Shown in pieces: positions 55,489 through 64,000 of a stretch of DNA of 64,000 bases; positions within the stretch are counted from its first letter, which is position 1; the number at the start of each line of letters is the position of its first letter. The position numbers were made by a program, and so were the translations under genes. The DNA is from Pseudomonas sp. NC02 (GTDB taxonomy: Bacteria; Pseudomonadota; Gammaproteobacteria; Pseudomonadales; Pseudomonadaceae), in assembly GCF_002874965.1 (NCBI RefSeq), contig NZ_CP025624.1, forward strand, positions 1,426,001 to 1,490,000, written 5' to 3'. Below the pieces are notes generated by a model, which did not search any database, was not told the origin of the DNA, and saw only the letters and a program-made list of their open reading frames with translations.

Positions 55489-58400
55489 TGGCCAGCCTCT
55501 TTAGGAGTTTGCTTGGGTTCAGTCTTTTTACGCTCGCCAGCGGAGGACACGGTTGCGAAGAACAGGGGTACCCAGAAGATCGCGAGGACCGTGGCGGTGA
55601 TCATACCGCCAATTACGCCCGTACCGATGGCGTGCTGGCTACCTGAGCCGGCACCGGTGGAAATTGCCAGGGGCAGTACGCCGAGCATGAACGCCATGGA
55701 CGTCATGATGATCGGTCGCAGACGCATGCGGGATGCCTCGATGGCCGACTCGACAATGCCTTTGCCCTGCTCGTGGAGCTCCTTGGCGAACTCCACGATC
55801 AGGATGGCGTTTTTCGCTGCCAGACCCACCGTCACCAACAGGCCCACCTGGAAGAACACGTCGTTGGACAGTCCCCGCAGGCTGGTGGCGATCAACGCAC
55901 CGATCACACCCAGCGGTACAACCAGAATCACCGCAATCGGGATCGACCAGCTTTCGTACAGTGCCGCGAGGCAGAGGAACACCACCAGCAGCGACAGGGC
56001 GTACAGCGCAGGTGCCTGGGAGCCGGACAGACGTTCTTCGTACGACAGGCCGGTCCAGGAGTAACCAACGCCAGCCGGCAGGTCCTTGGCAATGCGTTCG
56101 ACTTCCGCCATCGCATCACCGGTACTGTAGCCAGGTGCCGGGGTACCGAGGATTTCCATCGCCGCTACACCGTTATAGCGCGAGAGTTTCGGCGAACCGA
56201 AGATCCACTTGCCCGAAGAGATGGCCGACAGCGGCACCATCTTCCCGGACGTGCTGCGCACGTACCATTTGCTCAGGTCTTCCGGAGACATCCGGCTGGC
56301 GGCGTCACCCTGTACATACACCTTCTTCACACGACCACGGTCGATGAAGTCGTTGATGTAGCTGCCACCCAAGGCGATTGCCAGGGTCTGCTGGATGTCT
56401 GCCAGGCTGATGCCCTGGGCACTGGCCTTCTCGTCGTCAACGGTCAGCTCGTACTGCGGCTCATCGTTCACGCCGTTGGGGCGCACGCCCGCCAGGATCT
56501 TGCTTTGTGCCGCGGCACCCAGGAACTGGTTACGCGCATCCATCAGCTTCTGGTGTCCGACGCCGCCCTGGTCTTGCAGGAACACGTCGAAACCGGTGGC
56601 GTTACCCAGTTCGAGTACCGAAGGTGGCACCACGGCAAATACCATGGCGTCCTTGAAGGCCCCGAAGAAGTAACCCTGGGCACGCTTGGCAACCTCAAAT
56701 ACCGACTGGCTCGAGTCACGCTCGTCCCACGGCTTGAGCATCACGAACGCGAGGCCCGAGCTCTGGCCACGACCGGCGAAGTTGAAGCCGTTCACGGTAA
56801 ACACCGATTTGACAGCCTTGCCTTCGCCTGGCTCGCCTTCCTTGTCGTTCAACAGGTAGGCGCGCATATCGTCGATGACTTTCTGCGTACGTTCAGCCGA
56901 AGAACCCACCGGCGTTTGTACCTGGGCAAAGATCACGCCCTGGTCTTCCTCTGGGAGGAACGCGCTTGGAATGCGGGTGAACATCCAGATCATGCCGGCA
57001 AGGATCAGGGCATAGACCACGAACGCCGGGAACTTGTGCTTGATCATGTTACCGACGCCGCGCTCGTAGCTCAGTACGCCACGGTCGAAGGTACGGTTGA
57101 ACCAGCCGAAGAAGCCGCGCTTGGGTTGGCCGTGTTTTTCCGGGTCAATCGGCTTGAGCATGGTGGCGCACAAGGCCGGGGTGAAGACCAGGGCAACCAG
57201 TACCGACAGCGCCATCGCCGAAACGATAGTGATGGAGAACTGGCGGTAGATCACACCGGTGGAACCACCGAAGAACGCCATTGGCAGCAATACCGCCGAC
57301 AGCACCAGGGCGATACCCACCAGGGCCCCCTGGATCTGGCCCATGGACTTGACCGTCGCCTCCTTGGGCGACAAGTGCTCCTCGGCCATTACCCGCTCGA
57401 CGTTCTCCACCACAACGATGGCATCGTCCACCAGCAAGCCGATGGCCAGGATCATGCCGAACATGGTCAGGGTGTTGATGGTGAAGCCGAACGCAGCGAG
57501 GATCCCGAAGGTACCCAGCAATACCACCGGTACGGTCATGGTGGTGATGATGGTGGCGCGGAAGTTCTGCAGGAACAGGAACATCACCAGGAACACCAGC
57601 ACGATCGCTTCGATCAGGGTGTGAACCACACCGGAGATCGATTCGGTCACAACCGGCGTGGTGTCATACGGCACCACAGCCTTCATGCCAGGCGGGAAGA
57701 ACGGTTCGAGGGACGCAACCGTTTCGCGAATCGCCTTGGCGGTGTCCAGTGCGTTGGCACCGGCTGCCAGCTTGATCGCCATACCGGAAGCCGGCTTGCC
57801 GTTGAACTGTGCGCTGATGCTGTAGTTCTGGCCGCCCAGTTCGATACGCGAAACGTCACCCAGGCGAACCTGGGAACCGTCGGTATTGACCTTCATCAGG
57901 ATATTGCCGAACGCTTCAGTGGTTTGCAGACGCGTCTTGCCGATGATGGTGGCGTTCAACTGAGTGCCGGGCAGGGCAGGCAGGCCGCCGAGTTGGCCGG
58001 TGGCCACCTGGACGTTCTGCGCCTGGATGGCGTTGCTGACATCCACGGGCGTCAGCTGGTAGTTGTTCAGCTTGGCCGGGTCGAGCCAGATACGCATGGC
58101 GTACTGGGAACCGAACACCTGGAAGTCGCCCACACCGGCGGTCCGGGAAATCGGGTCCTGGATGTTGGAAACGATGTAGTTGGAAAGGTCATCCTTGGTC
58201 ATGCTGCCGTCTTCCGACACCAGACCGATCACCATCAGGAAGTTCTTCACCGACTTGGTAACGCGGATACCTTGCTGCTGTACTTCTTGTGGCAGCAGCG
58301 GGGTTGCCAGGTTGAGCTTGTTCTGTACCTGAACCTGGGCGATGTCCGGGTTGGTACCCTGGTTGAACGTCGCGGTGATGGTCATGCTGCCGTCGGAGTT

Positions 58401-58646
58401 ACTGTCCGAGGCGACATAACGCAGGTTGTCGATACCGTTGAGCTGTTGTTCGATCACCTGCACCACGGTGTCCTGCACGGTTTGTGCAGACGCGCCCGGG
58501 TAGGTCACCTGGATATCAATGGCGGTTGGCGCGATGGCCGGGTACTGGTTGATGGGCAACTTCAGGATCGACAGTGCCCCGACCAGCATGATCACCAGGG
58601 CAATTACCCAGGCGAAAATGGGACGGTCGATAAAAAATTTCGACAT
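55485..58646 (-). CDS. emhB: RND efflux pump inner-membrane transporter (EmhB/TtgB/MexB)
   Basis: A 1053-residue HAE1-type drug/proton antiporter with the normal 12 helices. The proton-relay Asp pair is in [17 protein letters not shown], and the N-terminal [17 protein letters not shown] is diagnostic. It expels hydrophobic antibiotics, solvents and aromatics. It lies three bases after emhA and overlaps emhC. Confidence 0.97.
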   Translation of the reverse strand: MSKFFIDRPIFAWVIALVIMLVGALSILKLPINQYPAIAPTAIDIQVTYPGASAQTVQDTVVQVIEQQLNGIDNLRYVASDSNSDGSMTITATFNQGTNPDIAQVQVQNKLNLATPLLPQEVQQQGIRVTKSVKNFLMVIGLVSEDGSMTKDDLSNYIVSNIQDPISRTAGVGDFQVFGSQYAMRIWLDPAKLNNYQLTPVDVSNAIQAQNVQVATGQLGGLPALPGTQLNATIIGKTRLQTTEAFGNILMKVNTDGSQVRLGDVSRIELGGQNYSISAQFNGKPASGMAIKLAAGANALDTAKAIRETVASLEPFFPPGMKAVVPYDTTPVVTESISGVVHTLIEAIVLVFLVMFLFLQNFRATIITTMTVPVVLLGTFGILAAFGFTINTLTMFGMILAIGLLVDDAIVVVENVERVMAEEHLSPKEATVKSMGQIQGALVGIALVLSAVLLPMAFFGGSTGVIYRQFSITIVSAMALSVLVALVFTPALCATMLKPIDPEKHGQPKRGFFGWFNRTFDRGVLSYERGVGNMIKHKFPAFVVYALILAGMIWMFTRIPSAFLPEEDQGVIFAQVQTPVGSSAERTQKVIDDMRAYLLNDKEGEPGEGKAVKSVFTVNGFNFAGRGQSSGLAFVMLKPWDERDSSQSVFEVAKRAQGYFFGAFKDAMVFAVVPPSVLELGNATGFDVFLQDQGGVGHQKLMDARNQFLGAAAQSKILAGVRPNGVNDEPQYELTVDDEKASAQGISLADIQQTLAIALGGSYINDFIDRGRVKKVYVQGDAASRMSPEDLSKWYVRSTSGKMVPLSAISSGKWIFGSPKLSRYNGVAAMEILGTPAPGYSTGDAMAEVERIAKDLPAGVGYSWTGLSYEERLSGSQAPALYALSLLVVFLCLAALYESWSIPIAVILVVPLGVIGALIATSLRGLSNDVFFQVGLLVTVGLAAKNAILIVEFAKELHEQGKGIVESAIEASRMRLRPIIMTSMAFMLGVLPLAISTGAGSGSQHAIGTGVIGGMITATVLAIFWVPLFFATVSSAGERKKTEPKQTPKEAGQ

Positions 58647-58649
58647 GAA

Positions 58650-59798
58650 TTACTCCCCTTGACCAGCAGCGGCAGCAGGAGCAGCAGCGGAACCGGCGGG
58701 TTTGGCGTTATCAGCGTCCTTGACCTTGACTTCGATGCCCGGCTTGATGAATTGCAGGCCTTCGGTGATCACACGGTCACCGGCGTTCAGGCCTTTTTCC
58801 ACCAGCCAGTAGGCGCCGGTAGTGCGGTTGGCCACCAGTACACGTTGCTCGACCTTGTTGTCCTTGTTCACCACCAGCGCGGTCGGGATGCCCTTCAGGT
58901 CGCGGGTCACGCCTTGCTGTGGTGCCAGGATGGCCTTGCTGTTCACACCGGCTTGCAACTGCGCGTGGACGAACATGCCCGGCAGCAGGGTGTGGTCAGG
59001 GTTCGGGAATACGGCACGCAGGGTCACGGAACCGGTGGTTTCGTCGACCGAGACTTCGGAGAATTCCAGCTTGCCTTCCACGCCGTAGGCGGTGCCGTCT
59101 TCCAGGGTCAGCTTGACCTTGGCCGCGTTTTCGCCGGCTTTTTCCAGTTGGCCGCTTTCCAGGTCACGACGCAGTTTCAGCATCTCGGCGGAGGACTGCG
59201 TGACGTCGACGTAGATCGGGTCCAGTTGCTGGATCACTGCCATGGCGTCGGTCTGGCCGTTGCTGACCAGCGCGCCTTCGGTGACCGAAGAGCGACCGAT
59301 ACGCCCGGAGATCGGGGCAAACACCTTGGTGTAGCGCACGTTGATCTGGGCCGTTTGCACGTTGGCTTCAGAGGTCATGCGGTTGGACACGGCGGTGTCG
59401 TATTCCTGGCGGCTGACGGCCTGCTCATCGACCAACTGCTTGTAGCGATCGGCAATCGATTTGGTCTGGGCAAGGTTGGCCTGAGCGCTTTTCAGCGAGG
59501 CGTCATACACCGACGGATCGATCTGATAGAGCTGCTGGCCCTCCTTGACGTCGCCCCCTTCCTTGAACAGACGCTTGAGAATGATGCCGTTGACCTGAGG
59601 GCGAACCTCGGCAATGCGGTAGGCCGTGGTGCGGCCTGGCAGCTCGGATGTCAGGGTAAAGGCTTGAGGTTGAATAGTGACCACGCCGACCTGAGGGGTT
59701 TGAGCGGGCGGAGCCGCTTCTTCCTTTTTACATCCGCTGAGCAGCGATGCCAGGGCGACGGCAGTAACCAGGGCGGTAACAGCTGGCTTAAGTTGCAT
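58650..59798 (-). CDS. emhA: RND periplasmic adaptor (EmhA/TtgA/MexA)
   Basis: A 382-residue membrane fusion lipoprotein. The ATG at 59798 yields a lipobox LLSGC (Cys near 23), while the frame from 59834 adds 12 residues before the signal. Lipoyl, alpha-hairpin (SLKSAQANLAQTKSIADRYKQL) and beta-barrel domains follow in order. It is the first gene of the operon and is transcribed from the shared region with emhR. Confidence 0.96.
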   Translation of the reverse strand: MQLKPAVTALVTAVALASLLSGCKKEEAAPPAQTPQVGVVTIQPQAFTLTSELPGRTTAYRIAEVRPQVNGIILKRLFKEGGDVKEGQQLYQIDPSVYDASLKSAQANLAQTKSIADRYKQLVDEQAVSRQEYDTAVSNRMTSEANVQTAQINVRYTKVFAPISGRIGRSSVTEGALVSNGQTDAMAVIQQLDPIYVDVTQSSAEMLKLRRDLESGQLEKAGENAAKVKLTLEDGTAYGVEGKLEFSEVSVDETTGSVTLRAVFPNPDHTLLPGMFVHAQLQAGVNSKAILAPQQGVTRDLKGIPTALVVNKDNKVEQRVLVANRTTGAYWLVEKGLNAGDRVITEGLQFIKPGIEVKVKDADNAKPAGSAAAPAAAAGQGE

Positions 59799-59886
59799 GA
59801 AGATCCTCGGGTCAGGCGCGCAGAGTGCGCACAAGAAGTGTGGAAGGGTAAAAAACAGGCACTGAGTGGATAAGTAGCTTGCTACG

Positions 59887-59920
59887 CAATATACTTACGT
59901 TCATGGTTGTTTGTAAACTC
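59887..59920. promoter_or_regulatory. EmhR/TtgR-type operator
   Basis: On the minus strand the region contains TTTACAAACAACCATGAACG and then TAAGTATATTG. It agrees, as I remember it, with the P. putida TtgR operator. It lies between emhA and emhR, where it can control both. Confidence 0.85.
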
Positions 59921-60084
59921 TTGACAGGCTTCGCGGAATGTTGACAAAGCAGCGTCCAAAGCCTCGATTCTAGTACGTTCGGCGCCCTTGACGGCGTCGT
60001 CCCACAATTATTCAGATGGTCGTTAGCAGCGGTTGAGTCTGCGTTACCGATCACCCCAAGTCTCCTGATTGAGGTTTTACTGCC

Positions 60085-60717
60085 ATGGTTCGTCGTACCA
60101 AAGAGGAAGCTCAGGAAACGCGCAGCCAGATTCTTGAAGCGGCCGAGCAGGCCTTCTACGAGCGCGGGGTTGCGCGTACCACGCTGGCGGATATTGCCGC
60201 GCTGGCAGGCGTGACACGTGGTGCCATCTACTGGCATTTCAGCAACAAGGCCGACCTGGTGCAGGCGATGCTCGATACGCTGCACGAGCCGCTGGATGAA
60301 TTGGCCAGGGCCAGTGAGAGCGAGGACGAGGTCGATCCGCTGGGTTGCATGCGCAAGCTGCTGATTCATCTGTTCCATCAAGTGGCCCTGGACCCGAAGA
60401 CCCGGCGCATCAATGAGATTTTGTTTCATAAGTGCGAATTCACCGATGAAATGTGTGATCTGCGCCGTCAGCGCCAGACCGCCAGCCTCGAATGCAACCT
60501 GCGCATCGGGCTGACCTTGCGTAACGCGGTCCATCGCGGGCAGCTTCCGGAGAATCTCGACACCGTACGTGCCGCGGTGTGCATGCACGCCTATATCGAC
60601 GGAATTCTCGGCCAGTGGTTGCTGGTGCCCGACAGTTTCCAGTTGGCCCAGGACGCAGAGCGCTGGGTCGATATCGCGTTGGACATGCTGCGCTTGAGCC
60701 CTGGCCTGCGCAATTAA
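60085..60717 (+). CDS. emhR: TetR-family repressor of the emhABC pump
   Basis: A 210-residue TetR regulator. The N-terminal helix-turn-helix ([27 protein letters not shown]) and the C-terminal TtgR/AcrR_C domain match. It senses pump substrates and releases the operator located upstream. Divergent from emhABC; a TGAGGT site precedes the ATG. Confidence 0.96.
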   Translation: MVRRTKEEAQETRSQILEAAEQAFYERGVARTTLADIAALAGVTRGAIYWHFSNKADLVQAMLDTLHEPLDELARASESEDEVDPLGCMRKLLIHLFHQVALDPKTRRINEILFHKCEFTDEMCDLRRQRQTASLECNLRIGLTLRNAVHRGQLPENLDTVRAAVCMHAYIDGILGQWLLVPDSFQLAQDAERWVDIALDMLRLSPGLRN

Positions 60718-60771
60718 GACAAAATGCGTAATTGCGACCAGTTGTGTCAACAATAAACACCGGGGGTGGTC

Positions 60772-60795
60772 AATCAGGCTTTTCCCTGATTTTGT
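60772..60795 (+). terminator. Possible weak terminator after emhR
   Basis: AATCAGG and CCTGATT form a short stem with a six-base loop followed by TTTG. The T-run is poor, so function is uncertain. Confidence 0.4.
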
Positions 60796-60900
60796 GGGGT
60801 GACGTTATATACGGGCTGGCGGGCGGTTGATAGGTAGTTGGCTAAGTATTTTGTAGCAATATTGTTGCAAGGCTGTGAAGGAGTGTTTCCTGCGGCCCAT

Positions 60901-60936
60901 AAAAAAGCCCCGGCTCTCGCAAGCCGGGGCTTTTTC
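60901..60936. terminator. Terminator after the ene-reductase gene
   Basis: AAAAAAGCCCCGGCT-CTCGCA-AGCCGGGGCTTTTT: a strong stem with A- and T-runs on both sides, 12 bases past the reductase stop on the minus strand. Confidence 0.93.
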
Positions 60937-60947
60937 GTTTCAGCAGA

Positions 60948-62003
60948 TCAGAGTGCCAGGGTCGGGTAGTCGATGTAGCCGACCGGGCCTTTGGCGTAGA
61001 AAGTCTCTGGATGTGCTTCGTTCAGCGGTGCATCGGCCTTCAGGCGAGCCGGCAGGTCCGGGTTGGCGATGAACGGCACGCCGAATGCCACGGCGTCAGC
61101 CTTGCCCGAAGCCAGCCACGCGTTGGCGCTGTCCTTGGTGAAGCGTTCGTTGGCGATGTACGGGCCACCGAAGGCGGCTTTCAGTTGTGGGCCGAGGCTG
61201 TCGCCCGCTTCCTTTTCACGGGAGCAGATGAACGCGATGCCACGCTTGCCCAGCTCTTTGGCGACGTAGGTGAAGGTTTCCGACAGGTTGGCGTCGCCCA
61301 TGTCGTGTGCGTCGGCGCGTGGTGCCAGGTGCACACCGACGCGACCGGCGCCCCAGACTTCAATCACGGCGTCAGTGACTTCGAGCAGCAAGCGTGCGCG
61401 GTTTTCCAGGGAGCCGCCGTAGTTGTCGGTGCGCTGGTTGGTGCTGCTTTGCAGGAACTGGTCGAGCAGGTAGCCGTTCGCGCCGTGGACTTCAACGCCG
61501 TCAAAACCGGCGGCCTTGGCATTCTCGGCACCTACGCGGTAGGCGTCGACGATATCGGCGATTTCAGCGACTTCCAGGGCGCGCGGGGTAGGGTAGTCGG
61601 CCAGTGGACGCACCAGGCTGACGTGGCCCTTGGCTGCGATGGCGCTTGGGGCAACCGGTGCTTCGCCGTCCAGGTACGACTCGTGGGAGATCCGGCCCAC
61701 GTGCCACAGTTGCAGGAAGATCTTGCCGCCTGCACCGTGCACGGCCTTGGTCACATTGGCCCAGCCGCGAACCTGGTCGTTGGACCAGATGCCCGGGGTA
61801 TCCGGGTAACCCACGCCCATTGGCGTTACGGAGGTGGCTTCGCTGAGGATCAGCCCGGCGGAAGCGCGTTGGACATAGTACTCAGCCATCAGCGCATTGG
61901 GCACGCGACCGGCGTCGGCACGGCAGCGGGTCAGCGGCGCCATGATGATGCGGTTCGACAGTTCCAGGTCGCCCAGTTTGATCGGATCGAAAATAGTCGT
62001 CAT
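60948..62003 (-). CDS. xenB: Old-yellow-enzyme alkene reductase (XenB/NemA-like)
   Basis: A 351-residue FMN ene-reductase. The start DPIKLGDLELSNRIIMAPLTRCRA, FLQLWHVGR and the His-Asn pair in VEVHGANGYLLDQFLQ (substrate H-bonding) are conserved. It reduces activated alkenes, nitroesters and nitroaromatics with NADPH. XenB of P. fluorescens is the nearest named protein I recall. It lies downstream of the MFS and ArsR genes, which suggests an electrophile-stress unit. Confidence 0.9.
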   Translation of the reverse strand: MTTIFDPIKLGDLELSNRIIMAPLTRCRADAGRVPNALMAEYYVQRASAGLILSEATSVTPMGVGYPDTPGIWSNDQVRGWANVTKAVHGAGGKIFLQLWHVGRISHESYLDGEAPVAPSAIAAKGHVSLVRPLADYPTPRALEVAEIADIVDAYRVGAENAKAAGFDGVEVHGANGYLLDQFLQSSTNQRTDNYGGSLENRARLLLEVTDAVIEVWGAGRVGVHLAPRADAHDMGDANLSETFTYVAKELGKRGIAFICSREKEAGDSLGPQLKAAFGGPYIANERFTKDSANAWLASGKADAVAFGVPFIANPDLPARLKADAPLNEAHPETFYAKGPVGYIDYPTLAL

Positions 62004-62029
62004 GGGATAACACCCTTCTCTTTAGTTGA

Positions 62030-63196
62030 TCAGTTAGTCGCGGGGGCCAGGTCGGCATCGCCGGTCTGACGGAAAGTAATCAGGGTCACCAGCAGCGCGA
62101 GCACGGCCAGTGCAGCAGCGGCCAGGGGCACGCTGGTCAGGCCGAAGCCGTGGGCAATCACGCTGCCGCCCACCCAGGCGCCGAGGGCGTTGCCGATGTT
62201 GAAGGCGCCGATGTTCAAGGTGGACACCAGGTTCGGTGCGGCCTTGCCGAAGGTCACCACGTTGATCTGCAGTGCCGGTACGGCGGCAAACGAGGCGGTG
62301 GCCCAGAGGAACAGGGTGATTTCAGTCGGGATCACGGCGACGCTGGTCCAGGTCAGGACGGTGGACACCACCGCCATGCTGATGAACACGCCGATCAGGG
62401 TCGCAGCCAGGCGCTTGTCTGCCAGCTTGCCGCCGATGATGTTGCCGACGGTGAGGCCCAGGCCGATCAGCAGCAGGGTCCAGGTCACGCCCTTGGGCGA
62501 GACGCCAGTGACATCCCCCAGCAGCGGCGCGACGTAGGTGAAGAGGGTGAACATCGACGCAGCGAACAGCGCGGTCATGCTCAGCGACAGCCAGATGCCG
62601 GCGCCTTTGAGTGCTCTGAGCTCGGCGCGCATGTCGAGTTTTTCCTCGTCACGCTTGGCCGGCAGGAAGCGGATCAGGCCGATCAGGGCGATCACCCCAA
62701 TCACCGTCACGGCCCAGAAGGTCGAGCGCCAGCCGGCTTCCTGACCCAGCGCGGTGCCCAGCGGTACGCCGAGCACGTTGGCCAGGGTCAGGCCGGTGAA
62801 CATCAGCGCCACGGCCGAAGCACGCTTGTTGGCCGGCACCAGGTTGGCGGCGACCACCGATCCGATACCGAAGAAGGCGCCGTGGCACAGCGCGGTGACC
62901 ACACGGGCAAACATCAGCACGTTGTAGTCGCTGGCCAGGGCGCAGAGCAGGTTGCCGATGATAAAGATGCCCATCAACGCTACCAGGGCGGCCTTGCGCG
63001 GCAGCTTGGCGGTGGCCAGTGCCATGAAGGGGGCACCGATGGCCACGCCCAGGGCGTAGCCGGTCACCAGCCAGCCGGCGCCGGGAATCGATACACCGAG
63101 GTCGGCCGCCACATCGGGCAACAGGCCCATGATGACGAACTCGGTCGTACCGATGGCGAAGGCGCTTAAGGCCAGGATGAGTAGCGAGAGAGGCAT
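62030..63196 (-). CDS. MFS efflux transporter (DHA1, AraJ/YdhP-like)
   Basis: A 388-residue carrier with 12 helices. The start ALSAFAIGTTEFVIMGLLPDVA and the CHGAFFGIGSVVAANLV segment match the DHA1 branch. It sits 13 bases after the ArsR gene and 26 bases before the ene-reductase, so the three likely form one operon. The exported substrate is unknown. Confidence 0.9.
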   Translation of the reverse strand: MPLSLLILALSAFAIGTTEFVIMGLLPDVAADLGVSIPGAGWLVTGYALGVAIGAPFMALATAKLPRKAALVALMGIFIIGNLLCALASDYNVLMFARVVTALCHGAFFGIGSVVAANLVPANKRASAVALMFTGLTLANVLGVPLGTALGQEAGWRSTFWAVTVIGVIALIGLIRFLPAKRDEEKLDMRAELRALKGAGIWLSLSMTALFAASMFTLFTYVAPLLGDVTGVSPKGVTWTLLLIGLGLTVGNIIGGKLADKRLAATLIGVFISMAVVSTVLTWTSVAVIPTEITLFLWATASFAAVPALQINVVTFGKAAPNLVSTLNIGAFNIGNALGAWVGGSVIAHGFGLTSVPLAAAALAVLALLVTLITFRQTGDADLAPATN

Positions 63197-63209
63197 TGAT
63201 GGGTCCTTG

Positions 63210-63524
63210 TTACAGCGGTGCGCTGAGTTCTTCGGTGAGCGCTTTGAGGAAGGCTTGGATCACGTCCTCATTGCGTTTGAAAAAGTGCCATTGGCCGGCC
63301 TTCTGGCTGCTGATCAGCCCCGCCCGTTGCAGGTTCGCCAGGTGCGCCGACACGGTGGACTGAGACAGCCCGCAGCGCTGGTCGATCTGCCCGGCGCAAA
63401 TGCCGTATTCGTGGTTGTGCAACTGCTCGGGGAATTGCACTTTCGGATCTTTCAGCCAGTTGAGGATGTCTCGCCGTACTGGGTGCGCCAGGGCTTTTAT
63501 TATTTCGTCGAGGTCGATGGACAT
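63210..63524 (-). CDS. ArsR/SmtB-family repressor
   Basis: A 104-residue winged-helix regulator. ALAHPVRRDILNWL and the recognition helix CGLSQSTVSAHLANLQRAGLI are typical. It has a Cys pair (in YGICAGQ and QRCGLSQ) but no ELCVCDL metal site, so a redox or electrophile signal is possible. First gene of the arsR-MFS-reductase unit. Confidence 0.9.
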   Translation of the reverse strand: MSIDLDEIIKALAHPVRRDILNWLKDPKVQFPEQLHNHEYGICAGQIDQRCGLSQSTVSAHLANLQRAGLISSQKAGQWHFFKRNEDVIQAFLKALTEELSAPL

Positions 63525-63588
63525 GGCAGTGATGCTCGTTTTTGTAAAACGTTATATCGCGATGAGGCGAACTTTAAATCGTTGTATT

Positions 63589-63640
63589 CCGATATACCAA
63601 TATGATTTTGGTCTTAAATCAGATTGAATCGGTATATCGG
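63589..63640. promoter_or_regulatory. Inverted repeat upstream of the ArsR gene
   Basis: CCGATATACC (63589-63598) and GGTATATCGG (63631-63640) are perfect inverted arms in the A/T-rich gap before the ArsR start. Extra related words (GTTATATCGC near 63551) lie closer to the gene. It is probably an ArsR operator that could also affect the divergent gene. Confidence 0.6.
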
Positions 63641-63680
63641 GTTATAACGATACGTTGACGGCAGTGCTAGACTGCGCGCC

Positions 63681-64000
63681 ATGAATTATCTCGCACATCT
63701 GCACCTCGGCGGCCAACTTCCTGCTCAATTGCTTGGCAGCCTGTATGGCGACTTTGTTAAAGGTCGCCTGCAAGGCCAGTTCAGCCCGCAAATCGAGTCG
63801 GCGATTCAGTTGCATCGCTCAATCGATCGCTATACCGACAGTCATCCGCTGATCGGGCAGGCGCTGTCGCGCTTCACCCTGACCCGGCGCCGCTATGCCG
63901 GGATTGTCCTCGATGTGTTTTTCGACCACTGCCTGGCGCGGGACTGGGCGTTATATGCCGATCAGCCGCTGGAGCGATTTACCTCTGAGGTTTACCGGGT
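63681..64000 (+). CDS. acpH: ACP phosphodiesterase-family protein (3' end outside window)
   Basis: The frame from the ATG at 63681 stays open to the window end (about 106 residues). MNYLAHLHLGG, SLYGDFVKG, LHRSIDRYTDSHP and VLDVFFDHCLARDW match the AcpH/DUF479 family. The enzyme removes the phosphopantetheine group from acyl carrier protein. Divergent from the ArsR unit. Confidence 0.9.
   Translation, partial: MNYLAHLHLGGQLPAQLLGSLYGDFVKGRLQGQFSPQIESAIQLHRSIDRYTDSHPLIGQALSRFTLTRRRYAGIVLDVFFDHCLARDWALYADQPLERFTSEVYR

Noticed and set aside
55773..59873. 1366-residue plus-strand frame opposite emhBA
   Set aside because: High-GC antisense shadow of the efflux genes.

Overview
The window looks like chromosomal DNA of a fluorescent Pseudomonas, most likely the P. 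fluorescens group. The reasons are the GC-rich codon use, the many REP hairpins built on a GTGGGAGCGGGCTTGCTCGCG core, and a familiar gene set: an EmhABC/TtgABC-type efflux system with its TetR repressor and operator, an OprD porin, a complete protocatechuate (pca) branch, LivKHMGF, RapA, PdxH and a XenB-like reductase. No rRNA, tRNA, CRISPR array, IS element or prophage was seen. Both edges cut genes: a glycoside hydrolase on the left and an ACP phosphodiesterase on the right.

Layout. 0-5.7 kb: agarase-like glycoside hydrolase, serine hydrolase (class C beta-lactamase fold), an OmpA-type lipoprotein with a Lys/Ala-rich tail, pdxH and a glycine-zipper lipoprotein. 5.7-7.4 kb: a lower-GC toxin/immunity pair whose toxin has an S-type pyocin domain. 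7.4-14.7 kb: nhaA, a PLP enzyme, an FAD oxidoreductase, two small exported proteins, and an SDR gene divergent from a LysR gene. 14.7-17.2 kb: a four-gene MNIO/bufferin-type operon (DUF2282 precursor, DUF692 modifying enzyme, DUF2063 partner, DoxX), probably for metal stress. 17.4-22.4 kb: branched-chain amino-acid ABC transporter, with a hairpin separating livK from livHMGF. 22.7-28.7 kb: a DUF2288 gene, an 0.83-kb palindromic repeat, a chromosomal tubulin/FtsZ-superfamily protein and an MHYT-GGDEF-EAL protein. 29-36.9 kb: MFS carrier, rapA, class V aminotransferase with RidA partner, LysR gene and small proteins. 36.9-40 kb: a tiny ccoM-like gene behind an ANR-like box, the second copy of the 0.83-kb palindrome, and a Pit phosphate transporter. 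40-51.6 kb: pcaR-K-I-J-F-H-G-T-B-D-C in one direction. 51.6-53.9 kb: polysaccharide deacetylase and OprD porin. 54-60.7 kb: emhCBA and divergent emhR. 60.9-63.5 kb: XenB-like ene-reductase, MFS carrier and ArsR regulator.

How genes work together. PcaK and PcaT bring in aromatics and oxoacids. PcaHG opens protocatechuate, and PcaB, PcaC and PcaD convert the product to 3-oxoadipate. PcaIJ and PcaF then yield succinyl-CoA and acetyl-CoA. PcaR probably acts at paired CGATAATCG boxes before pcaR and pcaI. EmhABC forms a tripartite drug/solvent pump repressed by EmhR. The buf-type operon exports a Cys-rich peptide that is probably modified by the MNIO enzyme.

Most interesting items: the duplicated 0.83-kb nested palindrome with a REP pair at its centre and a covarying hairpin, the lone tubulin-like protein beside one copy, the bufferin-type operon with a possible ECF promoter, the pyocin-domain toxin without a visible receptor-binding region, and the unlisted-size ccoM gene with its ANR-like box.
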